Source: Lactifluus volemus
Taxonomy: Eukaryota > Basidiomycota > Agaricomycetes > Russulales > Russulaceae
NCBI GenBank assembly: GCA_022376515.1
Contig: WTXI01000002.1
Location: 372,001 to 436,000 of the forward strand
Length of the DNA: 64,000 nt
Reading direction: 5' to 3'
Shown here: positions 32,174-45,083 of the stretch, piece by piece
Layout of the letters: each line of letters begins with the position of its first letter
Numbering within the stretch: position 1 is the stretch's first letter
Position numbers and translations under genes: made by a program
Notes under the pieces: generated by a model
What the model was told of the DNA's origin: nothing
Database searches by the model: none
The model's input: only the letters and a program-made list of their open reading frames with translations

Positions 32174-35003
32174 ATGTCCCAACCTGCTGACCCAATAATT
32201 CAAGTAGAGGATACGGGCGATGAGAGAATAGACACAAGTACGTCGTCCTCTGCCCTACTTTATATCCTTAACCTCACAGAGCTCCAACACGCTTTACAGC
32301 CGGAAATCCCGAAGTCCCTCGGTCAGAACAACAACAATCGTCACGGACCCAGCCCACCTTTAGTGATGGGTCTGAACCCATTTTCAACATGTATGTGAAA
32401 ATGTCGCAAGAAGAAGATAATAAAATGACCGATCGCTGGCAAAAGGATGCAGACGGTATCCTCATTTTTGTCAGTCCTCACGTTTACCTCCACGCATTTG
32501 AGCGTAGTGATCAACGCGAAAACTGTAGACCGGTTTATTCTCTGCTGCAGTTGCGACATTGCTCGCAGTGTCGATCCAGGACTTGAGGCCAAATTCACAG
32601 GATATCTCTGCATTCTATCTCGCCAAAATCTATCAACTTCTTGCCGACCCAAATGTATCTCACGCGTTGACCCTTGCCACTCCAGCTACACCACCCCCGT
32701 TCTCTCCACCGAGATACGCAATCTGGGTCAATTCACTATGGTTCCTGAGCTTGGTCATCAGTCTTACATGTGCACTTTTGGCGACATTGTTACAGCAGTG
32801 GGCGCGTCGATACCTCACAGTTACTCAACCACCGCGGTTCAGTCCACATAAACGAGCACGAATCCGTTCGTTCTTTGCAAATGGAGTGGAAAAGTTTCAT
32901 CTCCCTTTGGCAGTTGAGACGTTGCCAACGTTGCTACACGTTTCCCTGTTCCTATTCTTTTCTGGTCTCCTGGTTTTCTTGTTCAACATCAATCATACCA
33001 CCTTCAGTATCATTGCTTGGTGGGTCGGGCTTTCTGGAGGGATATATGGATGCATGGCGTTGCTGCCAATCTTCTGTCATGACAGCCCCTACTACACGCC
33101 TCTTTCTTTCTCAGCCTGGTTCCTTCTTAATGGCGTGCTATGGGAAGTCTTCCGCATTCTCGCCTTCGCCACAGATTTTACCATTGAAACCTGGTTCCGC
33201 TTTGATAGCATGCGGGAAACTTATCGCGAACGGACCTCGTGGGGTATAGTGAAGACTGCTCAAGAAACTGCTTCGGAAATGTCAGCGGAAATTGACAGCG
33301 ATGTTTTGGAATGGACATTCGACGCTCTGGACGAAGACCGCGAACTGGAGCAGTTCTTCGAGGCAATTCCTGCGTTCTGTAGCTCACAAGTGGTCCGCGA
33401 ACCCAGACAAATACTACACAATTTGTTTTTGACTGGGCCTTGCAATGGATTCTTGATGCGTACTTTGTCATCTCGTTTGCTCTCTGAGAGTATCAAAGAA
33501 AGGCGGCTCATAGTCTGCATGCAGGCTCTCGATGCCTTCGACCAATCATTTCCGTCTCCCTTCTACCTTATACAGGTTTTTGGTCCGCCTCCCGTGGATG
33601 AAGTGATGCAGTCCATTCAAATAGGACACTTACTCAGAAGCCGATGCCGTAGAAGCAAAGACGAAAACACTTTACTTGCACAAATGCTAGTTGCTGGAAT
33701 CATTGCAAGTGTACCAGAACGCAATGGCCATTGGAGGGTGCTCGTGATGGATCAGTTAAGGATATCAGAAGATGTTCTTGAAGACTACCTCGCACATGGT
33801 GACAGCGTGTTGCTTGCCAACTGGATCCACATCACTCGCCAGTTCTTTCGCTTCTCTGGCGAGCTTGGTTGGATGCCTGTAGTGCTGAGGTTCGTTCAAT
33901 CGATCATTTCCAAATTCGACATTCGAAATACTCTTCCTGGATTGCAGCACAACTTCTGTGCTTTGTGGAACAAACTCATTCGGGAAACGCATCATATCGA
34001 AACTTATGACTCGGATAACGCTAATTCATTTCTGAGATCCAATCGGCATCATTTCATCGCTTTACATCAAGGCACTGATAATGTCCCAACCGCTTTCGAT
34101 GGTCCCACCAATGATTCTGACTCAATCCTGGGCCAGCCATCCTCGTACCCATTGTGTAACATCCCGGGTCATCATTCCGACGGTGCAACAGACGAGACCA
34201 CTCATTCACTCATTCACTCATCCCCTGTTCACCCTCCCGATGCCGATCTGAACAGCATCTCCCTTGCAGCGCCTGACGTACCATCCTTTCCCGCGTTTAC
34301 CCCAGATTATAGCTGCATAAATCTCACAGAACAGTCGTCTCTACATGGTGTAGCTCATGCTACCTCCATCACCCAGTCTTCCCACTTCTCTTCACCAGTC
34401 AATGTTGGAGACGACTTGGACGACTTTTCCACTACATTACCTGACCTAGCCCTCACCATCGAGACAGAAAGTCACGCGGTTGTTATCTCGCCCATGGGCA
34501 ACTCGGAATCCGATACTCGACCCGCCATGGTAGCCTCGACAACGATCTCTCTGTTACTCCCATCTAGTGGTGCCGTCGATCGGCAGTACAATATGGACTT
34601 GGATGTTGACCCCCCTTCAATAACTCCTGGCATTCCACCATCGCCTTCACCTGTACCAGTCTCCAGTGACACGCGTCTTGCGGATCCCCTGATGTCCTCG
34701 ACCAGATCTCCCACATCGCACATTGATCTAATTACTTCTGGCTCAAGATTGTTGACGCCAGGCTCAGTACCAGAAATCTCTTTCACACCTCCGCAGATGA
34801 CCTCCAATTCGCAATCAAACTTGGCACAGAATGATGCAACGTTCAATATCCACGACGACTCCCAAACTCCAAGGCTTTCTGATACGGTGGAGACCTCAAA
34901 ACAGCCTCACCAACCAGCAGTGCTAGCTCTTGTTGACACGGCTACAGACCTCTCGCGGCATCCCGTCAACACGGCACCCTCGCGCAGCGTTGATCGGAAT
35001 TGA
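32174..35003 (+). CDS. DUF6535-domain membrane protein with long disordered tail
   Basis: Three exons: 32174-32237, 32282-32469, 32529-35003; 908 aa. The exon 2-3 join gives VKMSQEEDNKMTDRWQKDADGILIFTGLFSAAVATLLAVSIQDLRP, the standard opening of DUF6535, followed by WVNSLWFLSLVISLTCALLATLLQQWARRYL and two more hydrophobic segments (LLHVSLFLFFSGLLVFLF; FSIIAWWVGLSGGIYGCMALLPIF), about four membrane spans in the first 240 residues. A helical soluble middle follows, then from about residue 580 a Ser/Pro/Thr/Asp-rich tail. DUF6535 proteins are numerous in Agaricomycetes and their role is unknown. Exon 1 acceptor has two alternatives one dinucleotide apart (ACAG or ACAGAG); only the second keeps the frame. 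Confidence 0.85.
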
Positions 35004-36699
35004 AAAAGTCGTGTACACTCTCTTGGCCGTATGTTGTCGTGAATGTGATGACACTTGTAAGTTGTCTGTCTTTAAGCGGTGTCTCGAGGTTGAAGTATGA
35101 CTGCAGATGTTGAAAGCAAACTCGTGTTCAAGTCTTGTGTTATGTTTTGTATCCATATGCGGCCCTAGTACTGCTGGCTTGATTCACAACTCCTTCGTTA
35201 ATCATCTCTATGTTACTCCCGCACCAGTGTCTATTTAGTACGATTCTTCTTCTTGATTAACTCTTTCTTTCTGTGCTTTCCCTCTGCCTTTTTCTGAATG
35301 TGATTGCCCAATGAATCGTTCCCGGCTGTGTGCTGAGTATTGAATCTCCGCGCAGGTGCGTACAGTGCATGACCATCTCACCCACACGCCGTTGCGGGAA
35401 CCATTCGATAATCGATGTCACGATCCCAGCAGTATGCAAGCTGTTCCTGGCAGAATACGACGCACAAGGTTGCAATTGTAAGAGTGTCAGATGATGCAGT
35501 GTGATTTGACTGTTTCAATAGGCATCCCGCGAAGGGGCAATCATGACATTATGCTACGAGATATGCCCCGAAGTGAGCTGGAGTGATTTCCGAGATGCTG
35601 TGTGTGTTTTCGCGGAAGGGGCAGAGATAAGTGCTGGGGTAGCTCGCCCACGTTATGCTTCCGAATCTCAATCGAGAATTAACACAAGAGACGGTCTGCC
35701 TCGGACCCGTATTCACGAATAACGCCTTCGATGACATCCCAGAGACCGGATTGGGGAGATGGAACAGGCGGGGAGAAGAATCGTAGATAATGACGAGGCG
35801 AGCCAGAACATAGACCTCTTGACAGGCAGCCTCTTCCAGGTGGCAGGACGCCCCCTCAAATGTAAAGTCACCCGGGTTCCAAAGTCCACGCGGTATAATC
35901 GGGCGAGTACTAGGCCGGATGTGAGACGAGGTCTTTTTCTGTATTGTTGTGGTAGGCCATTGAAAATGGCTTGAAATTGTAAGTTAAACTTCGTGAGAAC
36001 ATTTTGTAACATATTAGCGGTTGCTGTGGGAGAGTGATGACGATGGGGACGTTTATGGAAAAGGAAACGAAGGTGAGGGTCACTGTTACAGGCGGTGAGA
36101 GAGGGCAGAGAGGATAGAGGTCTTGGGCGCTGGGGATACTAGGAATAACAGACTTGGACATTACTCGGACCCACCACGCGTTCAGCTACTCTCTCTTGGC
36201 CGCCGTCAAGCTTCCTTGCTGTCCCAGTGCTGTTGGTAGTGACAAGGATCCCGGGCCCGCAGAAGGAAATACCATTTATACACCATCGACACAGCCTGAG
36301 AGTGCAAAACCGATAGGGAATGATGCATTGGTGATGGTGAGTGAAGTGGATGTCCAGCCTCTGAGGCCTCGGGAGCCATCTGGATATCCACTCCATCACT
36401 TTGCTCCGGCTCGCTTCCTGAGCTGCCCACTCCTCCTGCTCTATTTCTTTCTACCTGCGCTCAGCAGTCAGTTCTTGCGTGATACGTTAATACCATGTTG
36501 AGTTCATCCATGTCAATCTCTACCATGACGAGATGTAGAATAGCAAGTGGGTAGCCGGTAATTCCCGGTCGGAGCTTATCCAGATATGACCACTTAACCA
36601 CTTATCCGCGAAAAAAAGCCAGTTGTTTGCGTCCCGCATACTATTTGCACGTTGGCAGTAGCGACAAAAGAGCCAGTTTCTCTCGACCACATAAGAAAA
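35004..36699. other. 1.7 kb intergenic, DUF6535 to fibrillarin
   Basis: No recognisable coding exons on either strand. Minus-strand frames of 60-100 codons at 35549-36399 have no motif and mutually inconsistent frames. Could hold a non-coding RNA or degraded gene; nothing supports either. Confidence 0.4.
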
Positions 36700-37934
36700 A
36701 TGGCATTCGGTGCGTTTTACATCGCGCATTGGATAAAGGTAACTTTATTAACGCGTATTTGTCTATGCTTTGTGGCAGGTGCTTCGGGAGGCCGCGGCGG
36801 GTTTGGCGGCAGGGGTGGAGGACGCGGTGGCCACAGAGGTGGTGGTGACCGTGGAGGTAGAGGGGGTATGCGGGGCGGACGTACGTGAAATTCAGCCTCA
36901 GCCCTACATTTACGCTCCTGCTAATTTTTGGGTCAAGGAGGCGGTTTTCAATCACGCGGTCGGGGTGGAGGAGGACGCGGCGGACCCGGAGGCAGAGGTG
37001 GACCCGGAGGCAGAGGCGGACCCGGCATGGGGCGCGGTGGCGCCAGAGGAGGCTCGAAGGTGATCATCGAGCCGCACAGACACCAGGGCATCTTCATCGC
37101 CAAGGGAAAGGAATCGATGCTGGTCACTAAAAATCTCGTCCCCGGCGAGTCCGTCTACGGCGAGAAGCGGGTTTCTATCGAGGGCGGGGAGGAGGGCGTC
37201 AAGATTGAGTACCGCGTGTGGAATCCGTTCCGGAGCAAGCTGGCAGCGGGCGTGTTGGGCGGTATGGAAAACCTCTTTATCGAGCCTGGCACGAAGGTAT
37301 TGTACCTTGGGGCCGCGAGCGGAACGAGTGTCAGCCATGTCGCGGATATCGTAGGTCCCGTACGTCTTTCGTTTGGACCTTGTTGTCACTTCTCTCCTCT
37401 CACCTCACATATTTTAGGAAGGCACCGTATATGCAGTCGAATTTTCTCCTCGATCAGGACGCGACCTGATCAACATGGCCAAAAAACGGACGAATGTCAT
37501 TCGTGCGTCTAAATTCGTTCGGGCTGTTCTCTCGAATTGACGCCGCATATGTAGCCATTATTGAGGATGCTCGTTTCCCTCACAAATACCGCATGCTCGT
37601 GACGACAGTGGATGTCATCTTTGCAGACGTCGCGCAGCCAGATCAGGCGCGTATCGTGGCACACAATGCCCACCAATTCCTTAAAATCGACGGTCACGCT
37701 GTCATCTCAATCAAGGCGAACTGTATTGATTCAACAGCTCCGGCACAAGCAGTCTTCGAAAGGGAAGTTGACTTGTTACGGGGAGAGATGTTCAAGCCAC
37801 TCGAGCAAATCACATTGGAACCTTACGAGCGAGATCATGCTATGATTACAGGTATGTCCCATTGTTACGAGCGCTGAGCGCTGATAATGGATTGCTTATT
37901 CGTCCATCCAGCACGGTACGTTCGCCATAAGTAG
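36700..37934 (+). CDS. NOP1: Fibrillarin, box C/D snoRNP 2'-O-methyltransferase
   Basis: Six exons: 36700-36709, 36779-36880, 36938-37359, 37418-37502, 37555-37851, 37912-37934; all phases agree. Residues 1-80 form a glycine/arginine-rich GAR domain ([15 protein letters not shown]...). The methyltransferase follows: [37 protein letters not shown], then the SAM-binding motif [50 protein letters not shown], and [15 protein letters not shown]. The protein ends [18 protein letters not shown]. Complete and unmistakable: it catalyses guide-directed rRNA 2'-O-methylation in the nucleolus with Nop56/Nop58/Snu13. The start exon is only 10 nt long. Confidence 0.97.
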
Positions 37935-38173
37935 TACTAGGTAGCTACTCTAGCGTGATATTGTGTATCTCTCTCTATGCTTAACTTGTTAATTTGTACG
38001 AGAAGTAGGCGCTGATATGCTGCGGCATCACCGCCATTCCCACGAGACAAGGCCCTGCGGACAAAGCCAGCAACATACACATCATTTTTTACTTTTAACT
38101 TATATCACAAACTTTCTCTCGAGACAGTCTCAATCCCGTATTCTTTCACGGGCTCTACAAAGCCTTAAAGTCG

Positions 38174-41100
38174 ATGCAAAACCTGGACGTGGCCATTACC
38201 GTACAGGCGCCGCCAAATATCCAGCCTCGTTTATCCGAAGATTTTGAACTTGTTCGCTACCCCACGCATCCACCCTCCGATTGGCAACCCTCCCATAGGC
38301 AGGAAGAACTCCCATACTATATGACTGACGATACATCTGCTCGCCGTAGAGTCCCTCATCACCCTCAGGGGCCAACAACACCGGTGCACAACACCGGGTG
38401 GGCCAATGACGACGGGGAGGGGAAGGATGTCTATGCCAAGGCCAATGCCTTTCAAAGGTATGGTAGCGGAGGCTGGCCAGCTAGGAGAGCCCCTCCTCCT
38501 CCTCCAACTTCTTTCGTACGTTCTGTCTACGCTGCCTGCTCTGTTCCGCAACCATGCTCACCATCTCTGCATACCCCCGCCACCTAACAGCGCGAGTTTA
38601 TCCAGCAAAACATCGAGCACGTCGCGCCCGCAGTGTACACACTCCTCTCCTGCTGGACGCGGTACCACAAGATCGGCAAGTCGCCCGTCGTCGTCTGGGA
38701 CGAGGCGCACTTTGGCAAGTTTGGCTCGTACTACCTCAAGCGCGAGTTTTACTTTGACGTGCACCCGCCGCTCGGGAAGATGCTCGTCGGACTCGCTGGT
38801 TTGCTTTCGGGGTACGACGGTAGCTTTGAATTTAAAAGCGGAGAGATGTACCCTCGAGAAGTGCCGTACGTCGCCATCCGCGTCATCATGGCAACCTTTG
38901 GCGTCTTGATGGTTCCTCTCGGGTGGTACACCGCTGTCGAACTCGGTATGAGTACGCGAGCGTGCCACTTGGTGGCACTGATGTGTTTGTTTGGTGCGAT
39001 CATCCTCCATGTGGAATCGGTTCCGCAGAGATCTGATTCAGTCTCGCGGTAGATGTGGCCTGGTTGTGTATATCCCGCTTCGTTCTTTTGGATTCCATGC
39101 TACTCTTTTTCACATTTACCACCGTTTTTGGTCTTTCCAAGTTCCACAATCAACAATATCAGTACGTCACGCTGCGTTGAAGATGCCTTGTTTCGCACTC
39201 ACCGTCACTAGATCATTCTCCTTTGACTGGTGGTTATGGCTCGCCTTTACGGGCGTGTCTATTGGGTGTGTCTCTAGGTATGTTCCCTACCTATTTCCTC
39301 GACGCATGCTCTAACAGACGATGCTATTCAAAGTATTAAATGGGTAGGACTTTTCGTCACCGCATTGGTCGGCCTTTACACTATCGAAGACCTGTGGAAT
39401 AAGTTTGGCGACTTGCGTATGCCAGTGGTACGTCAATTCTATTTCTTGAACTGCTGTAGCTTGACGAAATCTACAGCAAACACAACTCCGTCATTGGGTC
39501 GCACGTATCGGTTGTCTGATTATCCTCCCCATCCTTGTCTACATGGCTTCTTTCAAATTACATTTTCTCATTCTCAACCACTCTGGACCTGGTGATGCAC
39601 AAATGAGCTCCCTATTTCAGGCCAACCTTATCGGCAACGACTTTGCTCGAAATCCTCTTGGCAAGTGACCGAAGTCTTTTGAACCATTTTTCGTTCTCAT
39701 TGGCATACACAGAGGTTGCATACGGCTCAAAACTGACGCTGAAGAACATGGGCTTGGGAGGTGGTCTCTTGCACTCGCACGTCCAGACGTTCCCTGTTGG
39801 GTCCAACCAGCAACAAGTGACGTGCTATCACTACAAAGACGCGAATAATAACTGGATAATCACCCCACAATGGGAGGAACCTACCGTAGACCCGAATGGA
39901 CCGATCCGTTTCCTCAAGCATGGTGACGTCATCCGCCTCGTACACGAAGCCACGGGTCGCAATCTACATTCGCACAGCGTCCCCGCGCCTATCTCGAAGC
40001 TTCATAACGAGATTTCCTGCTATGGAAATGCTACGATTGGCGACCACAACGATTACTGGGTTGTTGAGGTCGTTGACGATATTCACCGCGGAAAGCGGGA
40101 GAAAGTCGATCGGATACACTCGCTTACGACCCGTCTGCGCTTCCGCCACTTGATATTGGGTTGCTACGTCCGCTCTGCGAACAAGAACTTGCCCGAGTGG
40201 GGATTCAAGCAGCTTGAGGTGAGCTGTGACAAGGAGAACAACCTAGACGACATACACACGTATTGGAACGTCGAGAGTCACTGGAACGACCGCTGTGCGC
40301 CATGTTTCACTTCCCCCATCAGCTGTGGGACGGAATAGAGATGTACTAACCGGTTCGTGCGTCGTCCCTACAGTGCCTCCTGGTGAGATGAAGTTGTATC
40401 GCTCGTCGTTCCTTCGTGACTTTTGGCACCTGAACGTCGCCATGATGACATCGAATAATGCCCTTGTTCCGGACCCAGACAAAGAGGACATTCTCGCGTC
40501 CACTCCGTGGGATTGGCCGTTCATGCGGCTCGGCTTGCGCATGTGCGGTTGGGCCGATATGATGACCAAGTACTACCTGATCGGTACGCCCATTATTTGG
40601 TGGGGTGGCTCCGTCAGCCTTGCGGTTGGCTTGCTCGCATTTGGTACGTATGTGTTCAGGATGCAGAGGCGATATGTCGATATGGAACCGAGTGCGTGAA
40701 TCCACTTTTTGGTGGTGGTGGGTTGTTTTTTTTCTGACCTTTATGTGCGTTAGGGGAGTGGGAGCACTTTTTGTACGTTTGTAAGGTTGCGTTCTTGGGC
40801 TGGTCACTGCAATATCGTACGCGGTTTCTCCCATCGCTCTGTTCCAGCTATGCAATTGACGCCATCATGCAGTGCCTTTCCTAGTCATGGGCCGCGTGAC
40901 CTACATCCACCACTACGTACGTGCGCTCCTCCCCCCGGTTTACTTCACTTACACTCACGACAACCACTTTTCAAGCTCCCTACGCTCTACTTTGCTATCC
41001 TCATGGCCGCGCACATGCTCGATCACTTTGTCTTTACCGCCCGACGCCTTTCAGAACGCACAAAATCGATCACCTTTGCCCTCGTCGCTTTCGCCATCTT

Positions 41101-41277
41101 TGCCAACTTTTGGTGGTTCCGCGGTGTCGCGTGGGGAATCGACGGTCCGATCAACGATCATTGGGGACTCGGTTGGAGACAGGTTCGTCACTTCTCTCTC
41201 TGGAAATCGATGTGTACTGTACTAACGTGATGGTTGGTTCCGTTTTTGTCAAGTCGTGGAACATTTACGAGCATTGA
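38174..41277 (+). CDS. PMT2: Protein O-mannosyltransferase, PMT2 subfamily
   Basis: About eleven exons; first ones 38174-38515 and 38591-38993, last ending SWNIYEH at 41277. After a ~110-aa cytosolic N-terminus comes the GT39 catalytic region: VVVWDEAHFGKFGSYYLKREFYFDVHPPLGKML, with the essential DE dyad, then MYPREVPYVAIRVIMATFGVLMVPLGWY and FSFDWWLWLAFTGVSIGC. The lumenal MIR domain begins AYGSKLTLKNMGLGGGLLHSH and contains three MIR repeats ending near DIHTYWNVESHW. The C-terminus has several spans (WWGGSVSLAVGLLAFGTYV; LYFAILMAAHMLDHFVF; FALVAFAIFANFWWF). ER membrane enzyme moving mannose from dolichol-phosphate-mannose to Ser/Thr, normally paired with a PMT1 family member. One intron (39661-39712) uses a GC donor (TTG|GCAAGT). 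Promoter lies in the 239 bp after fibrillarin. Confidence 0.93.
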
Positions 41278-41804
41278 AAATGTCAATGCGAGGAGGCGTT
41301 CCTCATCTTCTGCGTGCAAGACAAACGACACAGCACACACACACACACATGCATACAAAAATAAAAAAACCTCTCTAATGTATTGTGGATCCGTCCTCAG
41401 TTCTCGTTTTACTGTTCCTTGTTATAGTCCATTTAGAATTAAATTCTTATACCTCATCAAAAGGGTTTTCACCCCCCGCCACCCAGTGAGCGTGGGGGTG
41501 ATTGATTACAAATGTAAATTGCGAAAAAAACGTGTTTTATTGCGCATGGGCAGGGTCCGTGTAGGTAATTGCGCACGATCTCGTGGTAGTTGTTGCTTCT
41601 AAGCCAAAAATGGCGATGACGATGGTGAAAGATACAGCCGATGCATTCTACCCAACTCGAAAAAAAAAATGCTGCGCTAAAAGATACAGCAAAAGGAGAA
41701 GGAAAAGTATGTGAAAAGGGTAAAAAAAAAAAAAAACAAAGAAAGAAAAGTGGAAAAAAGAAAACCTTATGAACAAAAAAAAAGAAACATCAACGTCGTT
41801 ATCA
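41278..41804. other. Convergent 3' region with simple repeats
   Basis: Lies between the stop codons of PMT2 and the deubiquitinase. Contains a (CA)n run near 41333-41349 and A-rich stretches (near 41660, 41723-41780). No gene. Confidence 0.6.
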
Positions 41805-44800
41805 TCATGTCCGTGCAGGACCAACGCGACGATAGAAGAGAAGATAGGCACACCGATCATCTGGACGCTCGTTACCGTGCCCAAACACGTCCTCGTGCTG
41901 CGCCCCGCTCACATTCTCGTCGTCGATGTGTAACCACGCTTCACCACCACTGCCACCACCAATCGTGCCTTTACCACTCCCAGCCCGCGTGCCGCCATCC
42001 CGATTCGGGTGCAGCACGTGAAGAGTATAGTGTCCACCTCCGGCAGATACGCCGTGGTGATAGAGCACGCCGTAGAGGGTGTAGCGTGCAGGCTGCGCAG
42101 GGCGGCGGGCGGCGGGTGACATTATGTCTATGGACATAAAGACGGATGAGTCAACGTTTCAGTCGTTAACGAGGGGAAGAAACGCACCGAGAGGGATCTC
42201 AAGCTCTGGCGTGAACTGGACGGGCTTGCCAATCTTGACTACGCCGCGTGCGGCCGTGTCGTAAAGGAAGCGTTTGAGGTGCAAGACGAGTACCGGGGGA
42301 AGCGCGTCGATGAGGACTTGCTGGCTCGCTTCGCTAGAGTCAGAGGGGCCAACCTGCACAGCTTGTGGCTGCGAAATGTGCGCGAGCGCATCTTGGATAG
42401 TGTGTATCGAATCGCGCTTTGTAAAGGGATTAGGTTTATATGCATGTGCGCGAGAAGACAAAACGGACCTGGATATCGAGTTGAAGCGACCGCCAATCTT
42501 CGACGACCACAGAATCGCGCTGGTGTGGCGCGCGCAGCGTCGAGCGGAACTTGCCACCAAATATTCGTGTTATAGGCGAGTCGGCAGACTTGACCTGTTC
42601 GTGTTAACACACACACGTCAGCACGCCAAGTCCCTTTGGCAGGAAAGAAATAGGCGCACCGTACGAGTGAGCACGACCTTGTTGCGCTTGCCCACCTCAG
42701 TCCAACGCTCGCCTGACTGAGACTCCTCCTCACGTTCCTCTACCTTGTGTGAGGCAGAGGCAGGCTGGGGCAGTTTGATAGAAGCATGTAGAGCGAGCAA
42801 CTCTTCCTCTAGTGTATCGAGGTAGAAGCCAAAGAATTCTTCGGCATCTTCCTGCTGACCGCCCTAAACACATTCCAATTAGGAACGAACAGACGACCAA
42901 AAGACGAAAGGACGCACTCGCATAGTGTCGAATCGCTTTTTCTCCTTCATCGCATCATACACATACGTCGGCACGAACGAATCCACACCATTATCCTCCT
43001 TTTCCTCTTCTTCTTCCTTCGCCTTACCTTTGACCGCCTGCTGAGGTTGCTGCGCCGGTGACGCCTTGTTCTCCTCATACACGAATTCCTCCAAAAATCT
43101 CACCGTAGCATCCACAAGTGGCGTCGGACTCCCGCTGTCTTCCTGACCGTCTCCTCGTCCTCGCTGACCCATCAACCGACCGAGCTCTCTAAACAGCTTC
43201 CAAAATGGCGGACAATACACGAATAGCTGCAGCACTGCATTAGCAAAACACATATTCCCGTTGTTGACAAGTCCACGGGCGCGCAAGCGGGGTAGTGTCA
43301 CATTACTAGTTGGCCGGGAGGGAGGGGTACCGCTGAGAAGGGTGAGTAGCTCAGCACGGCGCACGGGCGGGACACGTGCAGACGGAGGGGAGGCAGGGAT
43401 GGAGAAGCCGACGACTGACGATGTGGGGAGCGACGATTTGGAGGTCGAGGCTGCACCGGCATCACCCGTAGTCGGACGAAGTAAGGACGCCCACGACTTT
43501 TTAAGGACCGGCGGGGCGGAAGCAGGAACAGGTGGAGATGCGGAGGCAGGCGCGGTAGAGGTGGACGAGGTGGAGGGTGGAGCGGGTGTCGAGGTCTCGA
43601 CAGCAGGAATGGAAGCTATGGTGACATGTTCGACGGTGTCCACAAGCGTTTCTTGAGGAGCAGTGAATACCACAACGCTCCCGTTCGGTTCAAATGACTG
43701 AGTTTCAGTTTCAGGTTTGGTTTGTGAGTGGGCCGTGCCAGCTGCAGAGACCGATGTCCTCGAGGAAACCGGTGAGGCAGGGACAGGGGGTGTGTCAGAT
43801 ACAGTGGAAACCTCTGTCTCAGAGGAAGAAACGGTCTCTGGAAGATAGTCATTAGGAGGGGACTCGGCGGTGTCAGAAGCCAACTTTGGGGGATCTTCTG
43901 GTGGGGCTTGCGGGGAAGAAGGGCTGGTAATGATTGGAGGCGTGGTCAGAGGAACGGTAATCGGAGATTCAGGGGGAGTACAAAGTCGCAAAGCCTTGTC
44001 CAAAACGTCCGGTGGTGGTCGAGAACGAGGAGAAATGATGATGCCCGGTGCAAGAGAGGGATTTGAGGGACGCCGGGACCAAATGGCCCAACCACCAAAT
44101 TGTTGGTTTGGATTAGATGATGCGTCAGCGTGAAAGGGTGGTGCAGATACTTGTACCTGAGGTGTTGAAGGGGGCGATCGCGAAGCTTGGCTCGAACGAG
44201 AATGGGGACTCGACTGCGGATGCATGTCGGCGGGTGGTGGGGATGAAGGGGAGGCGGCTGGGGTTGGCTCTTTCGCCGCAGGTTCTGGGGATGAGTGTTG
44301 AGGTGGGACAGATGATTCGGGAGATTCGTCGATCGGTTCGGGGTCTAGTGGACCACCGAGTATCCTGGGAGGTTTTGGGGAAGGAGAGATGGGGGACAGT
44401 GCAGGTAGGGGCGGCATAGACAACTGTTTCGGTAAAGGGGAAATAGGTTGATGGAATTGGCCCCAGTTTTGCTGATAAGGTGGGTTGGGCTGAGATGCAG
44501 GTGGGGGATACGGCGGTGAATAAGGGACTTGTTGTGTATGCGGGGGAGGGTACTTTTGGTGATGGGGATAAGAATTAGTAGATGATGGCTGTGAAGAAGG
44601 ATGCATGGGAATGTTTGGTATGTATGAGGGATGCGATGGTGGTGGTGGTGGTGGATGATGGGCGTGGGCGTGAGGGTGAGGATGATTCGTATAATTTTGA
44701 TTATAGTTGGGGCCAGGTCCACCGCGGGAAACGCCATGGTAGCCGCCCCGACCAGAGACACGAGGAGAAGGAGGAGCGGGTGAATGACCATTTATTGGTG

Positions 44801-44918
44801 GTAGGGGATATTGGTAGTATGGCGCGGGTACGTTTGTGTAGCTATACTGTGGGGGTGGGGGTGGATGATAATATGAAGAGGGTCCCGGATGTGAATAAGG
44901 TGATTGTGGGCCTGGCAT
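41805..44918 (-). CDS. UBP3: Ubiquitin C-terminal hydrolase, Ubp3/USP10 type
   Basis: Exon 1 44918-42918 (667 codons), exon 2 from 42863, then three short introns and a stop at 41805. The first ~530 residues are Pro/Ser/His/Tyr-rich and disordered (PPPPPQYSYTNV; SSPQAPPEDPP). The USP domain opens ARGLVNNGNMCFANAVLQ with catalytic Cys557, continues through a Cys-box spacer and, after splicing, GGQQEDAEEFFGFYLDTLEEEL, then ITRIFGGKFRSTLRAP, ALPPVLVLHLKRFLYD and GVLYHHGVSAGGGHYTLHV with the catalytic His; the final DD/YLLFYRR block is present. Yeast Ubp3 with Bre5 deubiquitinates COPII/COPI proteins and ribosomal targets; the Pro-rich N-terminus is typical. The start is tentative: an acceptor-like TTTTCGCAG lies 9 bp upstream, so a short upstream exon is possible. 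Confidence 0.92.
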
Positions 44919-45083
44919 GCTAGGCTGCGAAAAAGAGAGATGAGATGAGATCAAAAAGAAAGAAAGATAGAAAGAAAAGTGCATACAAGATATGTTTTAT
45001 CAAACAAAGAGTGAAGGATAAAATCTATGTCTATGTCGTTCCTCTCTCTCTCTCCTCTGTTGGTCTCAGCTTACTAATACAAT

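Noticed and set aside
35257..36430. Minus-strand frames of 60-100 codons as a hidden gene
   Set aside because: They lie in incompatible frames with no splice sites linking them and no recognisable residues.
41330..41800. Possible poly(A)-derived retrotransposon tail between PMT2 and UBP3
   Set aside because: A-runs are scattered, with no target duplication or retro-element protein; ordinary 3' flank with simple repeats.
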